Origin: Kibdelosporangium aridum
GTDB taxonomy: Bacteria; Actinomycetota; Actinomycetes; Mycobacteriales; Pseudonocardiaceae
Reading direction: 5' to 3'
DNA length: 64,000 nucleotides
Assembly (NCBI RefSeq): GCF_900176515.1
Contig: NZ_FWXV01000003.1
Span: 62,001 to 126,000, forward strand
Numbering within the stretch: position 1 is the stretch's first letter; each line of letters starts with the position of its first letter. The notes beneath the pieces were generated by a model. It did no database searches. It saw only the letters and a list, made by a program, of their open reading frames with translations, and was not told the DNA's origin. Of this stretch, positions 43,117-53,741 are shown piece after piece. The position numbers and the translations under genes are program-made.

Positions 43117-44886
43117 ATGTCCAGATCGTTCGGCGTCGATCTCCGAGGCATCATCGAGCTGCTCAGCCAGCACCTCTACTCCAGCCCTCGGGTCTACATC
43201 CGGGAACTGCTGCAGAACGCGATGGACGCGATCACCGCGCGGGACGGCGTACAACCGGGCGGACCGGCGTGGATCGCCATCGAACCGGCCGAGCGCACCG
43301 GCGACGGCACACTGCGGATTTCCGACAGCGGCGTAGGACTGACCGAGGACGAGGTGCACACCTTGTTGTCGACGCTCGGTCGTACCTCCAAACGCGACGA
43401 GCTGGGCTTCGCCCGGCAGGACTTCCTCGGCCAGTTCGGTGTGGGGCTGCTCTCGTGCTTTCTGGTCGCCGACGAGATCCGGCTGGTCAGCCGGTCGGCC
43501 AAGGGCGGACCGGCAGTGCGGTGGACCGCCGACGCTTCGGGCACATATGAAGTAGTCGCCGATGAATCGGCACGGGCGCAGGTCGGCACGACCGTCACGC
43601 TCGTGCCCCGCAAGGACGCCGAACACTGGCTGCAGCACGACATGGTCGCCGCACTGGCACGGGAATTCGGCGAACTGTTGCCGGTCGATGTGCGGATCGG
43701 CGACTCGTTGCTCACCCAGCCCGCATTGCCCTGGGAACGCGGGACCGACTTCACCGAGCGGATGACCGCGTACTGCGAGCGGACGTTCGGCTTCCGGCCG
43801 TTCGAGATCCTGCCACTGGACATCCCCGCGGCCGGGCTGACCGGTGCGGCGTTCGTGATGCCCGACGCGGCGCATCCCGGTGCCCGCCAGGCACACCGGA
43901 TCTACTTGAAGCGCATGCTGGTCGGCGACTCTGTCGAAGGACTGCTTCCCGACTGGGCGTATTTCGTGCGCTGCGCGGTGAATTCGTCCGCGCTCCGGCC
44001 GACCGCGAGCCGTGAGTCGCTGTACCAGGACGAGACGTTGCTGGCGATCCGCGACGAACTCGGCACAGTGTTGAAGGACTGGCTCGTGCGGCTCGGCGCG
44101 ACCGAGCCGGAGCGTGCCGCCGCGTTGCTGGCCAAACACCAGCTCGGGATGAAGTCGGTGGCCCTGGTCGACGACGAACTGCTCCGGCTCGTGGAACACT
44201 GGCTGCCCTTCGAGACCACGGACGGGAACGTGACGTTGCGTCAGTTCCGCCGCCGCCACAACACCATCCTGTTCACCTCGGATGTCGACGAGTTCCGTCA
44301 GCTCGCACCCGTCGCACAAGCGCAGGGTCTGGGTTTGCTGAACGCCGGTTACGCGTACGACGCGGAGTTGATGCGACGCCTCACCGAGGTCGACGGCTCC
44401 GCCGCGACTCGCCGGGTGATGCCCAGTGAGCTGTTCGCGACCATGGACCGGCCGGATCCCGTGGTCGAGGCGCAACTGCGCAGCAGCCTCAAGCTCGCGC
44501 AGGAAGTGCTGGACCGGCACGACTGCGAGGCCGTCCCGCGCGAGTTCGACCCGGTGTCGTTGCCCGCCTTGTTGATCACCGACGCGGACCGGGAACGTCA
44601 GCGCGACACCGCGGAAATCGGCTCGCAGAGCGATCCGCTGTGGGCGGAGTTGCTCGGGCAGCTGGCCGAGCCGACGTCATCGGCGAGCCAACAACTCGTG
44701 CTGAACACACGTAATCCTTTGGTGCAACGGCTTTCCGAGCTGGGCGACAAGACGCTCGCCGAGCTGACCGTCGAGTCGCTCTACGTGCACGCGCTGCTGC
44801 AGTCCAGGCGCCCCATGCGGCCCAAGGACACCGCCGCGCTCAACCGGTCCTTCCTCGACCTGCTGGACAGGGCGGTACGCAGATGA
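43117..44886 (+). CDS. Hsp90 (HtpG)-family chaperone-like ATPase
   Basis: A protein of about 589 residues. The GHKL ATP-binding domain is clear: YIRELLQNAMDAI (catalytic Glu30, Asn34), ISDSGVGLT, TSKRDELGF and GQFGVGLLSCFLVADE. The middle domain holds ALRPTASRESLYQDETLL. The C-terminal third is divergent from E. coli HtpG and the protein is slightly shorter. ATG 43117 (MSRSFGVDLRGIIELL) is chosen over an upstream TTG-type extension. It overlaps the TPR gene (ATGA), so the two are probably made in fixed ratio. Likely a specialised Hsp90 paralogue. Confidence 0.85.
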   Translation: MSRSFGVDLRGIIELLSQHLYSSPRVYIRELLQNAMDAITARDGVQPGGPAWIAIEPAERTGDGTLRISDSGVGLTEDEVHTLLSTLGRTSKRDELGFARQDFLGQFGVGLLSCFLVADEIRLVSRSAKGGPAVRWTADASGTYEVVADESARAQVGTTVTLVPRKDAEHWLQHDMVAALAREFGELLPVDVRIGDSLLTQPALPWERGTDFTERMTAYCERTFGFRPFEILPLDIPAAGLTGAAFVMPDAAHPGARQAHRIYLKRMLVGDSVEGLLPDWAYFVRCAVNSSALRPTASRESLYQDETLLAIRDELGTVLKDWLVRLGATEPERAAALLAKHQLGMKSVALVDDELLRLVEHWLPFETTDGNVTLRQFRRRHNTILFTSDVDEFRQLAPVAQAQGLGLLNAGYAYDAELMRRLTEVDGSAATRRVMPSELFATMDRPDPVVEAQLRSSLKLAQEVLDRHDCEAVPREFDPVSLPALLITDADRERQRDTAEIGSQSDPLWAELLGQLAEPTSSASQQLVLNTRNPLVQRLSELGDKTLAELTVESLYVHALLQSRRPMRPKDTAALNRSFLDLLDRAVRR

Positions 44887-47639
44887 CCGATCCGGTACGG
44901 CTGTTCGCCGAAGCCTTGGACATGCCAACGGGCATGGCCAAGCACGAGGCGCTGGAGCGGGCCGCGCGCGCCGCGGACGCGAGCGGCGACAAGCACCTGC
45001 CTGCGGCCTGCCGGCTGGCTCTGATCGAGTCTTGCTACTACCTCAACCGGTACGACCTGATCCTCGCGCCGATCGCGTGGTGTCACACCGCGGAGCAGCG
45101 TGACCCGTCGGTGTTCAGCGACAGCGACATGCGCAGCCTGAACTGGGCGCACAAGTGGGTGCCGGTCGGACTGCGGCGTGACCCCCGGTTCACCCTCGCG
45201 CAGATCGAGTCGGTGCTGGACGCGTTGGAGTCGCGGTACAAGCGGTTCGGCTTCTCGCTGCAGCCGGTCTGGGGTCAGCGTGCCCTGACTGCCGCTCATG
45301 TTGGCGACTTCGAGTTGGCCGACGAGCACTTCGCGCGGTTCATCGCCACCGAACGCGACGACATGTCCGACTGCGCGGGCTGTGTGGTGGAAGAACAGGT
45401 CGAGCACCTGGTCATGCGTGGACGGTATGAGGAAGCGTTGCGCCATGCGGAACCCGCATTGGCTGGGCGGTTCACGTGCAGCACTCAGCCACAGGGAGTG
45501 CTCACTGCTCTGTTGCCCGCGTTGACCGCTCTCGGCGAGATCGAACGGGCGCGGGACGCGCATTTGGTCGCGTATCGGCAGTCGCGTGAGCAAGCGAGCC
45601 AGGGTTACGTCGGACTGCATCTGGAGTTCTGCGCGGTCACCGGCAATGTGCCGCGTGGCATGGAGTTGCTGCGTCGGCACCTCGACCAGGTCCATCACGC
45701 GACCAGCCCGATCGGCACGATGAACTTCGCGGCCAGTGCGGCTTTGCTGTTGAGCCGTCTCGATTCGGATCGGATCGAGCTCGCGGTTCCGTTGCCGGGC
45801 GGCGAGATTTCCCGGATGACCGCCGGGCACTTGCGGGAGTATCTGACTTCGCGGGCGTTGGAGCTGGCCGCCGAGTTCGACAAGCGCAACGCAACCACCC
45901 GGCAGTCCAGCCGTATCCAGTCCATTCTGGACGCTCCGGATGTGGTGCATGTTCCGTTGGCCGTGCCGAATCCGGCCCCTGAGCCTGCTCCGGTCACCGC
46001 TGATCCGGTCGAATTGGCTTACCAGGCGCATTTGGCGTACGAGGAGAACGACTTCCTGACCGGGTACCGGTTGCTGAAGTCGCTGCCCGCCGACTTGGAC
46101 CCGTTGCTGCCCTCGAAACTCGCGGTTCAACTGGCCGCCCGGCGGCTGGTGGTGTTCCCCGGCGCCGACGTGCTCGACTCGCTGCCCTTGGCTGTGCAGC
46201 GGCTGGTCGAGGTCGGCGATCTCGACCAGGCGGCCCGGTTCCACGCGCGGCTCGGCATGCTGCGGGCGGAGGCCGGCGATCTCGACGGCGGCATCGCCAC
46301 AGTCGAACAAGCGCTTGAGTCAGCCGAGGCGCACTCGGCTTCGGCCGGCCGGATCCTGGTCCGGCTGATCCTGTGCGAACTGCTGGACCACCGGCACGAG
46401 CACATGCGGGCGACCTCGTTGCTGGACGAGGCACTGGAACTGGCCAGGGAAACGGCCTCGGAACGGGTCACGTCGGTCATCCTGGAGCAAGCCGATCACG
46501 AGGCGCGCCAAGGAAACCTCGACGACGCCGACAAGATCATGGACCAGGTCCTCACGACGCCAGGGTTGCGTCCCGGCGACCGGTTCCACGCACTGCGGGC
46601 CCGGATGGCGATCGCCGAGGTGCGCGGGGACGTCGAGCTGGCGTTGCAGACTTCGGCCGAGCTGGTCGAGTTCGTGCGCAACTACCCAGGACCGTGGCGG
46701 CCGGACGTATTGCTGCACCGAGCGTCCATGCTGGACAACCTGGACCGCGCCGGTTCCCATCTGCGCGAGCTGGTCGACACCGTTGCCGTGTGCCGTACCG
46801 AAGGAAGCCCTTTGGAGACAGCGCATGCGTGTTACGTGTTGTCTTCCGGTTACTTGGCGCACGGCCGATTGGTCGAGGCCGCTGAGGCGCTTGAGGAAGC
46901 CTTGCGCCTATTGCCTTCGGACGCAGAGGAAGAAGCCACCCTCCGGATCCGCTACCGCCTCGGCTCAGTGTGCGCGGAACTCGGCGAGCACGCCGAAGGC
47001 CGCAGGCACTTCCAGGCGATGCTGGACCTGGTCGCCGACGCGCCTTCGGCCTCACAGGCGATGGTGTGGGCCGGTCTGGGCTCCACCAACCACGCACTGG
47101 AGTCGTACGAGGAAGCCGAGCGGTGCCACCGTCGGTCAGCGGAACTCTGGGAAGAAGCCGAACTGCCCGTCGAAGCCTGCCGAGCGTGGATCAAGACGGC
47201 GGCCGCGATCGCCGACGATTCACCTCAGGTGGCTCTGGAGGCCTTGGAGCGAGCCTCAGCCCATATCGAAGACGGCGAGCTGGCGGCCAGGCTCACCGCG
47301 GAGATGCTGGAACTGCGGGGGTACACGTACACCCAACTCGGCGAGCACGCGGATTCTTTGGCCGACAACATGCGGGCGGCGGAGATCGTCCGTGACCTCG
47401 GTGAACCCGACTGGGAGATCTTCCTGATGGTCCGGGCCGCCCGTAACCACATCGCCATGCAGGCACCCGGGAAGGCCGAGACATGGGCGAAGGACTCGGT
47501 CGAGCTGATCTCCGAGGACACGCCACCGAGCATCATCGCCCGAGTACTCGACGTCCTGACCCGCGCCCTGGAAGCCCAGTCGAAACCAGTCTCCCAGGAC
47601 GCGACAGTCCGGTCCCTCACCGCCCGCCTGCGCTCCTAA
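44883..47639 (+). CDS. Large tetratricopeptide-repeat protein, partner of the Hsp90-like ATPase
   Basis: A 918-residue cytosolic, helical repeat protein with about a dozen TPR-like units, clearest at residues 420-880 (QAARFHARLGMLRAEAGDL, EAAEALEEALRLLPSDAEEE, ALESYEEAERCHRRSAELWE). The N-terminal third is helical without a named fold. In eukaryotes TPR proteins are Hsp90 co-chaperones. Here the two genes overlap by 4 bp, which suggests a physical pair, but the eukaryotic MEEVD tail is not present. Function unknown. Confidence 0.8.
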   Translation: MTDPVRLFAEALDMPTGMAKHEALERAARAADASGDKHLPAACRLALIESCYYLNRYDLILAPIAWCHTAEQRDPSVFSDSDMRSLNWAHKWVPVGLRRDPRFTLAQIESVLDALESRYKRFGFSLQPVWGQRALTAAHVGDFELADEHFARFIATERDDMSDCAGCVVEEQVEHLVMRGRYEEALRHAEPALAGRFTCSTQPQGVLTALLPALTALGEIERARDAHLVAYRQSREQASQGYVGLHLEFCAVTGNVPRGMELLRRHLDQVHHATSPIGTMNFAASAALLLSRLDSDRIELAVPLPGGEISRMTAGHLREYLTSRALELAAEFDKRNATTRQSSRIQSILDAPDVVHVPLAVPNPAPEPAPVTADPVELAYQAHLAYEENDFLTGYRLLKSLPADLDPLLPSKLAVQLAARRLVVFPGADVLDSLPLAVQRLVEVGDLDQAARFHARLGMLRAEAGDLDGGIATVEQALESAEAHSASAGRILVRLILCELLDHRHEHMRATSLLDEALELARETASERVTSVILEQADHEARQGNLDDADKIMDQVLTTPGLRPGDRFHALRARMAIAEVRGDVELALQTSAELVEFVRNYPGPWRPDVLLHRASMLDNLDRAGSHLRELVDTVAVCRTEGSPLETAHACYVLSSGYLAHGRLVEAAEALEEALRLLPSDAEEEATLRIRYRLGSVCAELGEHAEGRRHFQAMLDLVADAPSASQAMVWAGLGSTNHALESYEEAERCHRRSAELWEEAELPVEACRAWIKTAAAIADDSPQVALEALERASAHIEDGELAARLTAEMLELRGYTYTQLGEHADSLADNMRAAEIVRDLGEPDWEIFLMVRAARNHIAMQAPGKAETWAKDSVELISEDTPPSIIARVLDVLTRALEAQSKPVSQDATVRSLTARLRS

Positions 47640-47645
47640 AACCCG

Positions 47646-47811
47646 TGCCCACCGTTCCAGCCCCGGTGTGTCCACCGTTCCAGCACGGTGTGTCGACCTT
47701 TCCAGCCCAGTGTGTCGACCTTTCCGGCACTATGAAATCGCAGTGCGGTTCCCGGCTGGGGAATTTCAGTGTGCTGGAATGGCGGACACGGGGTGCTGGA
47801 ATGGTGGACAC
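47646..47811. repeat. 22-bp-period repeat array in inverted halves
   Basis: Four forward units with 22-bp period begin at 47646, 47668, 47690 and 47712 (consensus GTGTCCACCGTTCCAGCAC), and two inverted units begin at 47771 and 47793 (GTGCTGGAATGGTGGACAC). A central segment has TGAAAT and ATTTCA arms. It lies between two convergent genes. It could act as a bidirectional terminator or be a mobile-type intergenic repeat. Confidence 0.75.
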
Positions 47812-47822
47812 GGCTTCTTGGG

Positions 47823-50540
47823 CTAGGTGATTCGGTAGGCGTTGGTGAAGGTCTGCTCCACCTTGTTGCCTGCCCTGTCTGTCGCGGACACCCGCAACGA
47901 CGCGAACTTGGCCTTGGTGTTGTTCAATTCCAGGCCGTACCACGTGTCACCGGCGGGGATGACCGGGACCTTGTGCCATGTGGTCGAGTCGAAGGACGCC
48001 TCCAGACTCACGTTCTTCACCGGAGACTGAACGCTGCCGGGGTTGCGCTGGAACTGGATCGGCAACAGCAGCAGACGGTTCGCCTTCGCCGCGTTGTGAC
48101 TGTCCAGATTGGGCGAGATGCTCGCCGTCATCAACGGCAGCGCGGCCTTCTCCGCTGTCGCCGACTTGAACGTCCACACCGTGTGAGTCTTGCTGGACAG
48201 GGGCAGGAACTCCGGTTTCAGCTCCAGGGTCACCTCCGCGCGATACACGGACTCCTGTGCGGGCAGCTCGTCGAACCTGTTGTCGAACAGGTTGTCCCGT
48301 TCCGACACCAGCTGCCCGTCCCGGTACAGCGTGACCTTGCTCGACTCGGACTTCATCGGATAGCCGATCCGCCCTGGCGTCCCGTCGGAATAGCCGGGGG
48401 CGTGGATCCACATTGTGTCGCCGACGCGGACCGAGCTGTAGTTCAGCGGCGAACCCTCCGGCGCGAACGACGGTCCGAAGACTCCCCTGTTCCAGTTCCG
48501 CACCGTTGCCTGCCCGGCAACCAACGTCTTGGGCGCGTGCTCTTCGACATTGCTGACGTCAGGGAAACTCAGTGGCTCGGTGCCCTGGTGGAAACTCTGC
48601 AGCCAAGTCCGGCCGTCCGCCAGGTAGTACTCGGTGCGGGAGAACGGCAGCGTCATCTGCAGCGGTACGGCGAAGCGACGCTGGACCTCCGCGGTTGAGC
48701 CGAACGACCACGTGTACCCGTATTTCCCGTCGGTCATCGCCGCGTAGTTCTGTTTGACCGCAGCGAATTCCCGCTGCTTCAGCTCCGGCGAGAAACCCGT
48801 CGGGTAGGTGCCCCGCGTGCCCCAGAACAGGTGGTACACGTACGGGCTGTTGATGTACGTGAAGTCCTTCATCGGGTCCGCGATCTTGACGTTCACCCAC
48901 GTCTCCAGGTCTTGTTTCGGCACCGCCGGGCCGACCTGGGTGGTGTAGAACGGCGTCACCTTCCCGCCAAGGCCGGACTGCTGAATTCCCGACCCGATCG
49001 CGATCCGGCCGAACTGCGACTCGAAGTACCGGTAGAACCCGACATCCTGCATCGCCATCTCGCCCTGCACACCGCGGACCGTCGGCCGGACCAGTTTGGC
49101 TGTCCTGGCGTCCAATGTGATCGTCACGTCGCGGTCAAGGTCCAGCGACAGGTACGGAATGTGCGTGAAGTCGCCGTCGCCCTCGATCACCGCGTCCACA
49201 ATGTACTTTCCCTTGCCGCGGCGCAGGGTCACCGTGCCGTCTTCGTCATGCGGGAAGTCCGTGGCCATGGTGTACGTGTTAAGCAGCATCAGCGAGTTGA
49301 TCGGGGCAGGCTTGCCGTCCCGGCCGATCAGGCTGATCGTGACGTTGTAGCTCTCGCCTTCCTTGTTCACCGTCATCGGCGTGATCACGCGGGTCTCCCC
49401 GGCCGTGGCGACCAAGCGCCCGGCCAGGTGACCGGTCGCGCCGGTGCGTGTGTCGGCGATGACCGTGACGTCGGCCGTGCCGCCTGCCGGAACCGTGACT
49501 TCCTTGGGCTCCACGGAGAACACGGACTCCGTGGAGCTCAAGGAAAGCGTGACCGGGTTCGCGCCTGCGTTCCGGTACGTCACGGTCTTGCGGATCGGCT
49601 CACCGGTGTGCGGCCAGCGCTGCTGACCGAAGTTCACCGAATTGGTGGCCGTCACCTCTTGCTTGATCGCACGGGCGAGGTCCACCCGGCCCGAGCCGAC
49701 AGAGTACAGCGCGCCCTCGCCCGTCGACGAGGACATCAAAAGAGACTTCAGCTCGGCCGCCTTCAGGCCAGGCCGTTGCTGGAGAAGCAAAGCCGCCGCG
49801 CCCGCCACGTGAGGCGTCGCCATCGACGTTCCGCTTGCCGTCGTGTAGATCTCTTCGACCGGCGGCAGGCCGCTGTTGGTCGCACGGGCTGCGACGATGT
49901 TGGTGCCCGGCGCGGCGACCTCGGGCTTGATCGCGCCATCGCCGAGCCGTGGGCCTTCGTTGGAGTACGCCTCGTCGGCGTTCTGCTTGTTCACCGCGCC
50001 AACGGAAAGCGCCGCGTCCGCGGTGCTGGGCGAGCTGACCGACTCGGGCCGGTACGCCTGGTTGCCCGCGGCGATCACGAACAACGCACCGGTCTCGGCG
50101 GTCAGCCGGTCGACCGCGGTGCCACGCCACGGTATTTGCCGTCGCCCGCGATCGTGGACGCGACGTGTGTGCCATGTCCGAAGGTGTCGTCGGCGTTCTC
50201 CTCGGTCGTGAAGTCCTTGGCGTCCACGATCCGGCCGGCGAAATCAGGGTGTGTCGCGTCGATTCCGGTGTCCAGCACCGCGACGGTCACGCCTAGCCGG
50301 TGAAGCCCGCCTGCCACGCGGCAGGCGTCCCGATCTGCGGGACACTGTCCTTCAGGCTGAGCTTCCGTTTGCCGTCCAGCCAGACCTTCTCAGGACTGGT
50401 CTTCAACTCCTGCCACGCTTGGCCTTCGGCACGCGCCTGGCTTGCATCCGCTGACCGTCCACGATCACCGGGAGGTCCGGCGTGTCGGCGTATCCGAACT
50501 CACCGACTCCTTCAGCGAGTGTGTATGCAAAAGGTATGAA
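47823..50540 (-). pseudogene. Decayed S8 (subtilisin-like) peptidase gene
   Basis: A degenerate copy of the intact peptidase gene just upstream. The C-terminal 753 residues remain open, including GTSMATPHVAG with the catalytic Ser. The catalytic Asp (AVLDTGIDA) and His (GHGTHVAS) lie in a different frame at 50102-50317. About 55 residues that follow GVAP in the paralogue are deleted. Further frameshifts lie near 50295 and 50425, and the signal peptide and about 90 N-terminal residues are missing. It cannot yield an active enzyme. Confidence 0.85.
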
Positions 50541-50576
50541 GGCGTGAAGGTGTTGCCTAGGTCCGGAAGTCGCGAA

Positions 50577-53500
50577 CTAGGTGACTCGGTACGCGTGCAG
50601 CACTGTTTGCTCGACCTTGTTCCCTGCCTCGTCGGCCGCAGTCACGCGCAGCGACGCGTAGCTGTTCGAGACCTGGTTGGCCTCCAGGCCGTACCAGATG
50701 TCATTGCCTGGATAGACCGGGATTTCCCGCCACGACGCCCCGTCGTCGAAGGACACCTCGATCACCACATCGGTCACATTGGCCGATGCGCTGCCAGGAT
50801 TGCGTTGCAGCATCACGGGAATGACCAGCAACTGGTTCACTTTGACGGCGTTGTTCGCGTCCACGTTGGGCGCGATCCGCACGTTCATCAGCGGCAAAGC
50901 CTGCGCCTCCTGGGTTGCCGCTGAGCGGAACGTCCAGGCGGTACTCGTCTTGGTGGACAAGGGGAACAGCTTCTCGTCCAGTTGCAGGGACAGCTCGGCC
51001 CGATAGGTCGACTCCGCGTCCGGCAGCCCCTCGAACAGGCTTTGGAACATGTCCGGCTTCTCGGCGACCAAGGCGCCATCTCGGTACAAAGCTATACGGC
51101 TCTTACGATCCCCGCTCATCGGGTACCCGGTCCGGCCAGTGGTGGAGTCCACATAGGGCGCGGCGAAGATGTTCATCTTGTCGCCGGTCCGGGTCGACCG
51201 ATAGGACGCGGGCGCGTCGGCGGAGTCGAACCCGGGCGTGAACACCGCCCTGTTCCAGTGCCGGACGACGCTTGTCCCCGGTTTGAGGGTCTCGCGCCTG
51301 CTGTACAGGTTGCTGATCTCCCGATCGGCGTCTTTGTCGCGATACTGCGCGAAACTCTGTTCCCAGGTCCGTCCCGTCTGGAAGTAGTCGGTCCGGTGGA
51401 ACGGCAGGTGCACCCCGATCGGCCCGCCCGCGGCGGTGTGACCGAGGCCGTCGAGATACCCGAGAGTCCATGTGTACGCGAACTTCCCGGCTTCGGTCGC
51501 GTGGTAGTGCTGCCGGACTTCAGCCAGTTCCTCCTGCTTGACCACGGGCTCGAACCCGGTGGGGTACGTGCCGTGGTCCTGCCACAGCAGGTGATACATC
51601 ACCGGGGACTTGGTGAAGTCCATTTCCTTGTCCGGTTCGGCGAGTTTGAACGCCATCCAAGCTTCGAGGTCTTCCGGTGGCAACGGCTCACCTTGGTAGA
51701 AGCTGTAGAAAGGTGTTCCGTCATACAGAATCGCGCCGGTCAGTAGACCACCACGGCCGCCGCCAAGGGGGAAGGACCTGATCAGGCCGACATCCAGCAG
51801 TGCGGCGCCGACTTTCGCGTTCGGTACGACCGGTTTGACGAGCTTCGCTTGCCGGGCGTCCAACGTGAGGTCTTGATCGCGGTCCAACGTCAGCACGGGA
51901 ACGATGATGTGGCTGTAGCTGTCCTTGGCAGGCACATGGCTGTCCACAATGTACCGGCCTTTGGGACGGCGGAGCACCACCGAGCCGTCCATGTCGAACG
52001 GGAAGAATGACTGCCCGGAGTCCATTCCGAGCATGACGGCCGAGACGATCGGCGCGGGCTTGCCGTCCCTGCCGGTCTGCGTGACCCGCAGGTCGTAGCT
52101 CTCGACCTCTTTGTTCACCGTCAGCGGTGTGACAACCCTGGTCTCACCGGCCGTTGCGATCAACCTGCCGGTGATGTGCCCGTCCGGCCCGGTCCGGGTG
52201 TCCGCGGTGACGGTCGCCGTGGCTTCACCGCCTGCCGGGACAGTGAGTTCGTTGGGTGCGACGCTGTAGGGCGAGGCAGTGGCCAGACTCAGGGTGACTG
52301 GCGTCGAGCCGGTGTTGCGGTAGGTGATCGTGCCGCTGACTGGCTTGTCATCGTCGTGCGGCCAGCGTTGCAGGCCAAGGTTGACCGAGTTGTTGACAGC
52401 GACCACGGTTTGTTTCGTCGCACGAGCGACATCCAGCCGGCCAGCGCCGACCATGTGCGCGTCGAATTGGAGAGGCGTGGCCGACGAGACCAAAGTGGAC
52501 TTCAGCTCGGCCGACTTGGTACCGGGTCGTTGCTGGGCGAGCAAAGCCGCAGCACCGGAGACGTGTGGCGTGGCCATCGACGTGCCGCTTGACCGGGTGT
52601 AGAACTTGTCGATCGGTTCGGATTCACTGTTCTTGGCCAGCGCGGCGACGATCGAGGTTCCTGGCGCGGCGATCTCGGGTTTGACAGCGCCGTCGATGCG
52701 TGGGCCACGACTGGAGTAGAAGGCCTCGTCGTCCTTCTTGCCCACTGCGCCAACGGAAAGCGCGGCATCGGCCGTACTCGGCGAGCTGACCGACTCCGGA
52801 CGCGGCCCTTGGTTGCCTGACGCGACAACGAAAAGGGCGCCGGTCTCGGCGCTCAGCTCGTTGATCGCGGCTTCCAGCGGGTCGATCTCCTCGGCGTCCG
52901 GCCCGCCCAGGCTCAGGTTCACCACCTGGGCCTTCTTCTCGCGCGCGGCCCACTCCATGCCCTTGAGGATGGCGCTTTCCGGGCAGCCCTCGTCATCGCA
53001 GACCTTGCCGATCACCAAGGTCGCTTCTGGTGCGACGCCTTTGTACTTCCCGTTCGACGCGGCACCGCTGCCCGCGATCGTCGAGGCGACGTGGGTGCCG
53101 TGGCCGTTCTTGTCGTCGGCCTCTTTGTCTTTGTCATCGGTGAAGTCACGCCTGTCGGCGATCCGGCCGGCGAAATCCTTGTGCGTGGCGTCGATACCGG
53201 TGTCCAACACCGCGACCGTCACGCCCTTGCCGGTGAAGCCCGACTGCCAGACGGCAGGTGCACCGACCTGCGGGACACTCTCGGCGAGCGCGAGTTCGCG
53301 TTTGCCGTCCAGCCAGACCTTGTCCGGGCTGGTCAACAGGCTCGGCCACGACTGGCCTTTGGCCGCGGTCATGGCGTTGCCCTCGATGATCAACGGCACG
53401 CTCGGGGTCTTGGCGTAGCCGAAGTCCTTGAGGGAGGTGAGGTCGAACAGCCGCCGGTCCAGCGTGCCCGCCGCGACCCGCTCGATCGCGTCCAGCGGGA

Positions 53501-53711
53501 TCACATAGCGGTGACCTGCGACTTCGTACGTCCGGAAACCCATGCCCCGGCGGCCTTTGCCAGGCACAGGCGAGACCGCGTTGCCTCTCAGCAGCACCTG
53601 GTCGCCGGTCACCAAGGTGATTTCGTCCGTCGACGGCTCACTCGCCGCATCCGGCGCAAGGATCGGCATCAACGTGAGGACAAGGGCGGCTGCGAGTACG
53701 CGTCCCAACAC
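50577..53711 (-). CDS. Secreted S8 subtilisin-like serine peptidase
   Basis: A 1044-residue exported peptidase. Signal peptide (residues 1-24), a propeptide (about 30-150), then the catalytic domain with Asp170 (AVLDTGIDA), His204 (GHGTHVAS), oxyanion Asn300 (ASGNQG) and Ser378 (SGTSMATPHVSG). About 600 C-terminal residues form β-rich domains. GTG 53711 has AAGGAGATC directly upstream. It degrades extracellular protein. A decayed duplicate lies just downstream. Confidence 0.88.
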   Translation of the reverse strand: MLGRVLAAALVLTLMPILAPDAASEPSTDEITLVTGDQVLLRGNAVSPVPGKGRRGMGFRTYEVAGHRYVIPLDAIERVAAGTLDRRLFDLTSLKDFGYAKTPSVPLIIEGNAMTAAKGQSWPSLLTSPDKVWLDGKRELALAESVPQVGAPAVWQSGFTGKGVTVAVLDTGIDATHKDFAGRIADRRDFTDDKDKEADDKNGHGTHVASTIAGSGAASNGKYKGVAPEATLVIGKVCDDEGCPESAILKGMEWAAREKKAQVVNLSLGGPDAEEIDPLEAAINELSAETGALFVVASGNQGPRPESVSSPSTADAALSVGAVGKKDDEAFYSSRGPRIDGAVKPEIAAPGTSIVAALAKNSESEPIDKFYTRSSGTSMATPHVSGAAALLAQQRPGTKSAELKSTLVSSATPLQFDAHMVGAGRLDVARATKQTVVAVNNSVNLGLQRWPHDDDKPVSGTITYRNTGSTPVTLSLATASPYSVAPNELTVPAGGEATATVTADTRTGPDGHITGRLIATAGETRVVTPLTVNKEVESYDLRVTQTGRDGKPAPIVSAVMLGMDSGQSFFPFDMDGSVVLRRPKGRYIVDSHVPAKDSYSHIIVPVLTLDRDQDLTLDARQAKLVKPVVPNAKVGAALLDVGLIRSFPLGGGRGGLLTGAILYDGTPFYSFYQGEPLPPEDLEAWMAFKLAEPDKEMDFTKSPVMYHLLWQDHGTYPTGFEPVVKQEELAEVRQHYHATEAGKFAYTWTLGYLDGLGHTAAGGPIGVHLPFHRTDYFQTGRTWEQSFAQYRDKDADREISNLYSRRETLKPGTSVVRHWNRAVFTPGFDSADAPASYRSTRTGDKMNIFAAPYVDSTTGRTGYPMSGDRKSRIALYRDGALVAEKPDMFQSLFEGLPDAESTYRAELSLQLDEKLFPLSTKTSTAWTFRSAATQEAQALPLMNVRIAPNVDANNAVKVNQLLVIPVMLQRNPGSASANVTDVVIEVSFDDGASWREIPVYPGNDIWYGLEANQVSNSYASLRVTAADEAGNKVEQTVLHAYRVT

Positions 53712-53741
53712 GATCTCCTTCCGGAGCTGTTGGGAAGTTGT

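Noticed and set aside
47646..47811. A CRISPR array
   Set aside because: The 19-bp units are separated by only 3 bp in most places and partly inverted; there are no spacers and no cas genes.
48831..50303. A 490-codon open frame on the + strand opposite the S8 pseudogene
   Set aside because: It is antisense to clear peptidase sequence and Arg-rich, without recognisable domains.
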